The translations under genes and the position numbers were made by a program. 64,000 nt of DNA from Microbacterium hydrothermale (lineage in GTDB: Bacteria; Actinomycetota; Actinomycetes; Actinomycetales; Microbacteriaceae), in the NCBI RefSeq assembly GCF_004854025.1, contig NZ_STGM01000002.1:558001-622000 (forward strand), given 5' to 3'. Below the pieces are notes generated by a model that ran no database searches, had not been told where the DNA came from, and worked only from the letters and a program-made list of their open reading frames with translations. Of the stretch, positions 62,288 through 64,000 are shown piece by piece (the stretch's first letter is position 1; each line of letters opens with the position of its first letter).

Positions 62288-62860
62288 GTGGGCCTCAGCC
62301 GCAAGAGCAAGAAGGAACTGCGCAAGCTCCAGAAGCACGCCGCCAAGGTGTGGGAGTCGCAGCAGGTGCTGCTGGGCGAGAGCGGGAAGGTCGCTCGTGA
62401 AGCCGGCCACCAGCTCGGTCGCTTCAGCCGCGAAGACCTCGTCCCCGCCGTGCAGGACGGCTACAACAAGTACGCCGCGCCGTACGTCGACAAGAGCGTG
62501 AAGTACAGCAACCGCTTCCTCAGCAACAAGGTCGTCCCGGCCGCCGGAGCCGTCGTCGGCGGCGCGCTCTCTGTCTGGGACGCGGCGGGCGACACCCGTG
62601 ACCGCCTCGCCAAGGGCAAGGGCTTCGAGCTCGACGCCCACAAGTACGCCAAGCGTGCCGAGAAGTACGGGAAGCAGGCGTCGAAGCGCCTCTCGAAGAA
62701 GCTCCCCTCGCAGCACGACGGCATCGGCGCCGGTGGCGTGATCGCCATCATCCTGGGCGTCGTGGCCGCGGCGGGCGTGGCCTACGCCGCGTGGCAGACG
62801 CTGCGCGCCGACGACGAGCTGTGGGTGGCCGACGACCCGCTGCGCGCACCGGACGCGTGA
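62288..62860 (+). CDS. Conserved small membrane protein of unknown function
   Basis: A 190-residue, basic protein. The N-terminal half is helical (KKELRKLQKHAAKVWESQQVLLGE, then YNKYAAPYVDKSVKYSNRFLSNKV) with a central Gly/Ala stretch (VPAAGAVVGGALSVWDAAGD). A C-terminal membrane helix (GGVIAIILGVVAAAGVAYAAW) precedes an acidic tail. No family is recognised beyond this helix-membrane pattern; it may be a phage-shock-like or DNA-associated protein. GGGAGG precedes GTG 62288. The stop overlaps the next gene's GTG (GTGA). Confidence 0.7.
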   Translation: MGLSRKSKKELRKLQKHAAKVWESQQVLLGESGKVAREAGHQLGRFSREDLVPAVQDGYNKYAAPYVDKSVKYSNRFLSNKVVPAAGAVVGGALSVWDAAGDTRDRLAKGKGFELDAHKYAKRAEKYGKQASKRLSKKLPSQHDGIGAGGVIAIILGVVAAAGVAYAAWQTLRADDELWVADDPLRAPDA

Positions 62861-63339
62861 GCGATCCCACCATCAGAGTCAGAGAGGCCGCGCGCGAGCG
62901 CGGCCTCTCTGTCGATGTGCGCGAGCGCCCCGCGGCCTCGAGTCTCGTCGAGGCGGCGGACCTCCTCGGCATCCCTCCCTCCGCGATCGTGAAGACGCTT
63001 GTGGTCAAGCGCTCCGACGACACCTACCTGTTCGCCCTGGTGCCCGGCGACCGTGCCATCTCGTGGCCCAAGCTGCGCGCGGTCGTGGGCGTGAACAAAC
63101 TTCGGCTGCCTGAGCCCGAACTCGCTCTCGCCGCGACCGGTTACGAACGCGGCACGATCGTGCCTATCGGCAGCACCACCGCCTGGCCGGTCTTCGCCGA
63201 CGAACGCATCGTCGGCGAACGGATCGCGATGGGAGCCGGCGCACACGGCTACAGCCTGTTCGTCGACGCCGACGATCTGATCGCCGCGTACGGGGCCGTC
63301 GTCGCCGACATCACCACGGAGAGCGCGCAGCGAGGGTGA
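62857..63339 (+). CDS. YbaK/ProX-family aminoacyl-tRNA deacylase
   Basis: A 160-residue protein with the YbaK/EbsC pattern: IPPSAIVKTLVVKRSDD, then ALVPGDRAISWPKLRAVVG and STTAWPVFADERIVGERIAMGAGAHGYSLFVDADDLIAAYGA. The conserved Lys near residue 47 is the catalytic one in the family. It hydrolyses mischarged tRNA, usually Cys- or Ala-tRNA(Pro). It is translationally coupled to the upstream gene. It abuts the NUDIX gene with no gap. Confidence 0.9.
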   Translation: MSDPTIRVREAARERGLSVDVRERPAASSLVEAADLLGIPPSAIVKTLVVKRSDDTYLFALVPGDRAISWPKLRAVVGVNKLRLPEPELALAATGYERGTIVPIGSTTAWPVFADERIVGERIAMGAGAHGYSLFVDADDLIAAYGAVVADITTESAQRG

Positions 63340-63771
63340 TCAGGGCCGCGGCAGGTCGGCCATCCGGAAGGCGATGTCGACCAGCTGCACCCGGCGCACC
63401 TTCCGCGCCGCCGCGAGGGTGAACCACGCCGCACGATCCGTCGACCCGTCCGTCTCGAACCGGAGGCGACCGCCGACGATCCGCGCGCGATAGACGATCC
63501 TCAGCGCGTGCAGGGGTTCGGACGCCCCGTCGGCGAGACGCGCCTCTGCCGGGATGACTCGGGAATGGATGCCGAGAAGGTCGCCGACGACCACTCGGAA
63601 CCCGGTCTCTTCGCGCACCTCTCGACGGACAGCGTGAGCCGGATCCTCGCCCGGCTCGAGGCCGCCGCCGGGGAGCGTCCAGGCCGCCCGCCGACCGTCG
63701 ATCCAGTGGGCGAGCAGCACGCGGTCGTCGGCGTCGGTGATGACGGCGTACGCGGCAACCCGCATGTCCAT
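63340..63771 (-). CDS. NUDIX hydrolase
   Basis: A 143-residue protein with the complete NUDIX box GGGLEPGEDPAHAVRREVREETGF. It hydrolyses a nucleoside diphosphate derivative; the substrate is not specified by the sequence. ATG 63771 follows a -10 TAGAGT (minus, 63778-63783) by 6 nt. Its last base lies next to the YbaK stop, so the two genes meet tail to tail with no terminator between. Confidence 0.9.
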   Translation of the reverse strand: MDMRVAAYAVITDADDRVLLAHWIDGRRAAWTLPGGGLEPGEDPAHAVRREVREETGFRVVVGDLLGIHSRVIPAEARLADGASEPLHALRIVYRARIVGGRLRFETDGSTDRAAWFTLAAARKVRRVQLVDIAFRMADLPRP

Positions 63772-63845
63772 GACCAGACTCTAGCGACCCCGCCCGCCGA
63801 CGACGGTCCGCGCCGCTCGAATGGAGGGCGGGCCAGCATGGACGG

Positions 63846-64000
63846 ATGAGCCCCGACGCATCGTCCTCCGCCGTCTCCGACCCGCACTGGCGAGACCTCA
63901 CGTTGGACCTGGCGCGTGTCGCGGCCGTCGTCTTCGTCGTGGTCGTGGAATCTTCCCGTCATCCTGATCGTGTCCGCGGTGGCTCTGATCGTCCCCGGTG
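63846..64000 (+). CDS. Partial membrane protein, N-terminus only (possible acyltransferase-3 type)
   Basis: The frame is open from ATG 63846 to the window end (51 codons). WRDLTLDLARVAAVVFVVVV resembles the first helix of acyltransferase-3 proteins. After codon 34 the frame turns into polar residues (ESSRHPDRVRGG), whereas another frame gives a hydrophobic stretch (NLPVILIVSAVALIVP). That suggests either a frameshift or a short real N-terminus; the window end prevents a decision. Confidence 0.4.
   Translation, partial: MSPDASSSAVSDPHWRDLTLDLARVAAVVFVVVVESSRHPDRVRGGSDRPR

Overview
The window is about 70% GC and packed with genes. Its content is that of an actinobacterium of the Microbacteriaceae, most likely Microbacterium. 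The pointers are the PASTA-kinase and cell-shape cluster (fhaA, fhaB, pstP, rodA, pbpA and two kinases), crgA, srtE and trpG in one block, nucS in place of mutSL, an Mrp antiporter with fused MnhA/B, several LacI regulators beside sugar genes, and many leaderless TAnnnT promoters. The genus is an inference from this content; no marker gene such as 16S rRNA is present.

Layout. 1-10750 (minus strand): an alpha-galactoside locus with GH36 alpha-galactosidase, two ABC permeases, a binding lipoprotein, a large secreted clan GH-A glycosidase, a WxL-like protein and a DUF916-like membrane protein. The last runs off the left edge in a LARTG sorting motif. A divergent LacI regulator and three operator-like repeats control the block. 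11858-16430: an OmpR-type two-component system, divergent from an ABC permease/ATPase pair. 16666-18997: an SRPBCC protein and a flavin dehydrogenase. 19034-25375: the Mrp Na+/H+ antiporter operon (A/B fused, C, D, E, F, G), with an apparent one-base frameshift in mnhC. 25472-27837: a LacI regulator divergent from an MFS transporter.

28096-31132 holds the most unusual pairing. A probable modified-cytosine-dependent restriction endonuclease of the AbaSI/PvuRts1I type sits 9 bp upstream of nucS (mismatch endonuclease), followed by a membrane protein with an N-terminal helix-turn-helix-like domain. 31325-39529 is one 2734-residue secreted protein built from about 19 repeats of roughly 98 residues plus divergent modules. 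39613-48901: a HAD phosphatase, a coiled-coil membrane protein, a rhomboid-like/DUF2156 lysyltransferase-type protein, a cold-shock protein, a GntR regulator, a GNAT-like protein, a NarL-type two-component system, a GlsB-type protein and a DUF368 membrane protein.

48902-49601 carries no convincing gene but holds a cluster of DnaA boxes, followed by tRNA-Leu(CAG). 49838-58776 is the conserved FHA/PP2C/RodA/PBP/Ser-Thr kinase operon that couples peptidoglycan synthesis to growth and division. It converges on a minus-strand trio (trpG, a small membrane protein, srtE). crgA, a rhomboid protease, a cyclophilin, a small membrane protein, a YbaK-type deacylase, a NUDIX hydrolase and a partial membrane protein complete the window. 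This final block usually lies near dnaA/gyrA in actinobacteria, so the window is probably close to the replication origin.

Two genome-scale signals cut across the genes. The heptamer GGATGCC (or its complement GGCATCC) occurs about 90 times by eye, and at least a dozen start codons sit 6-7 nt after a TAnnnT -10 box.
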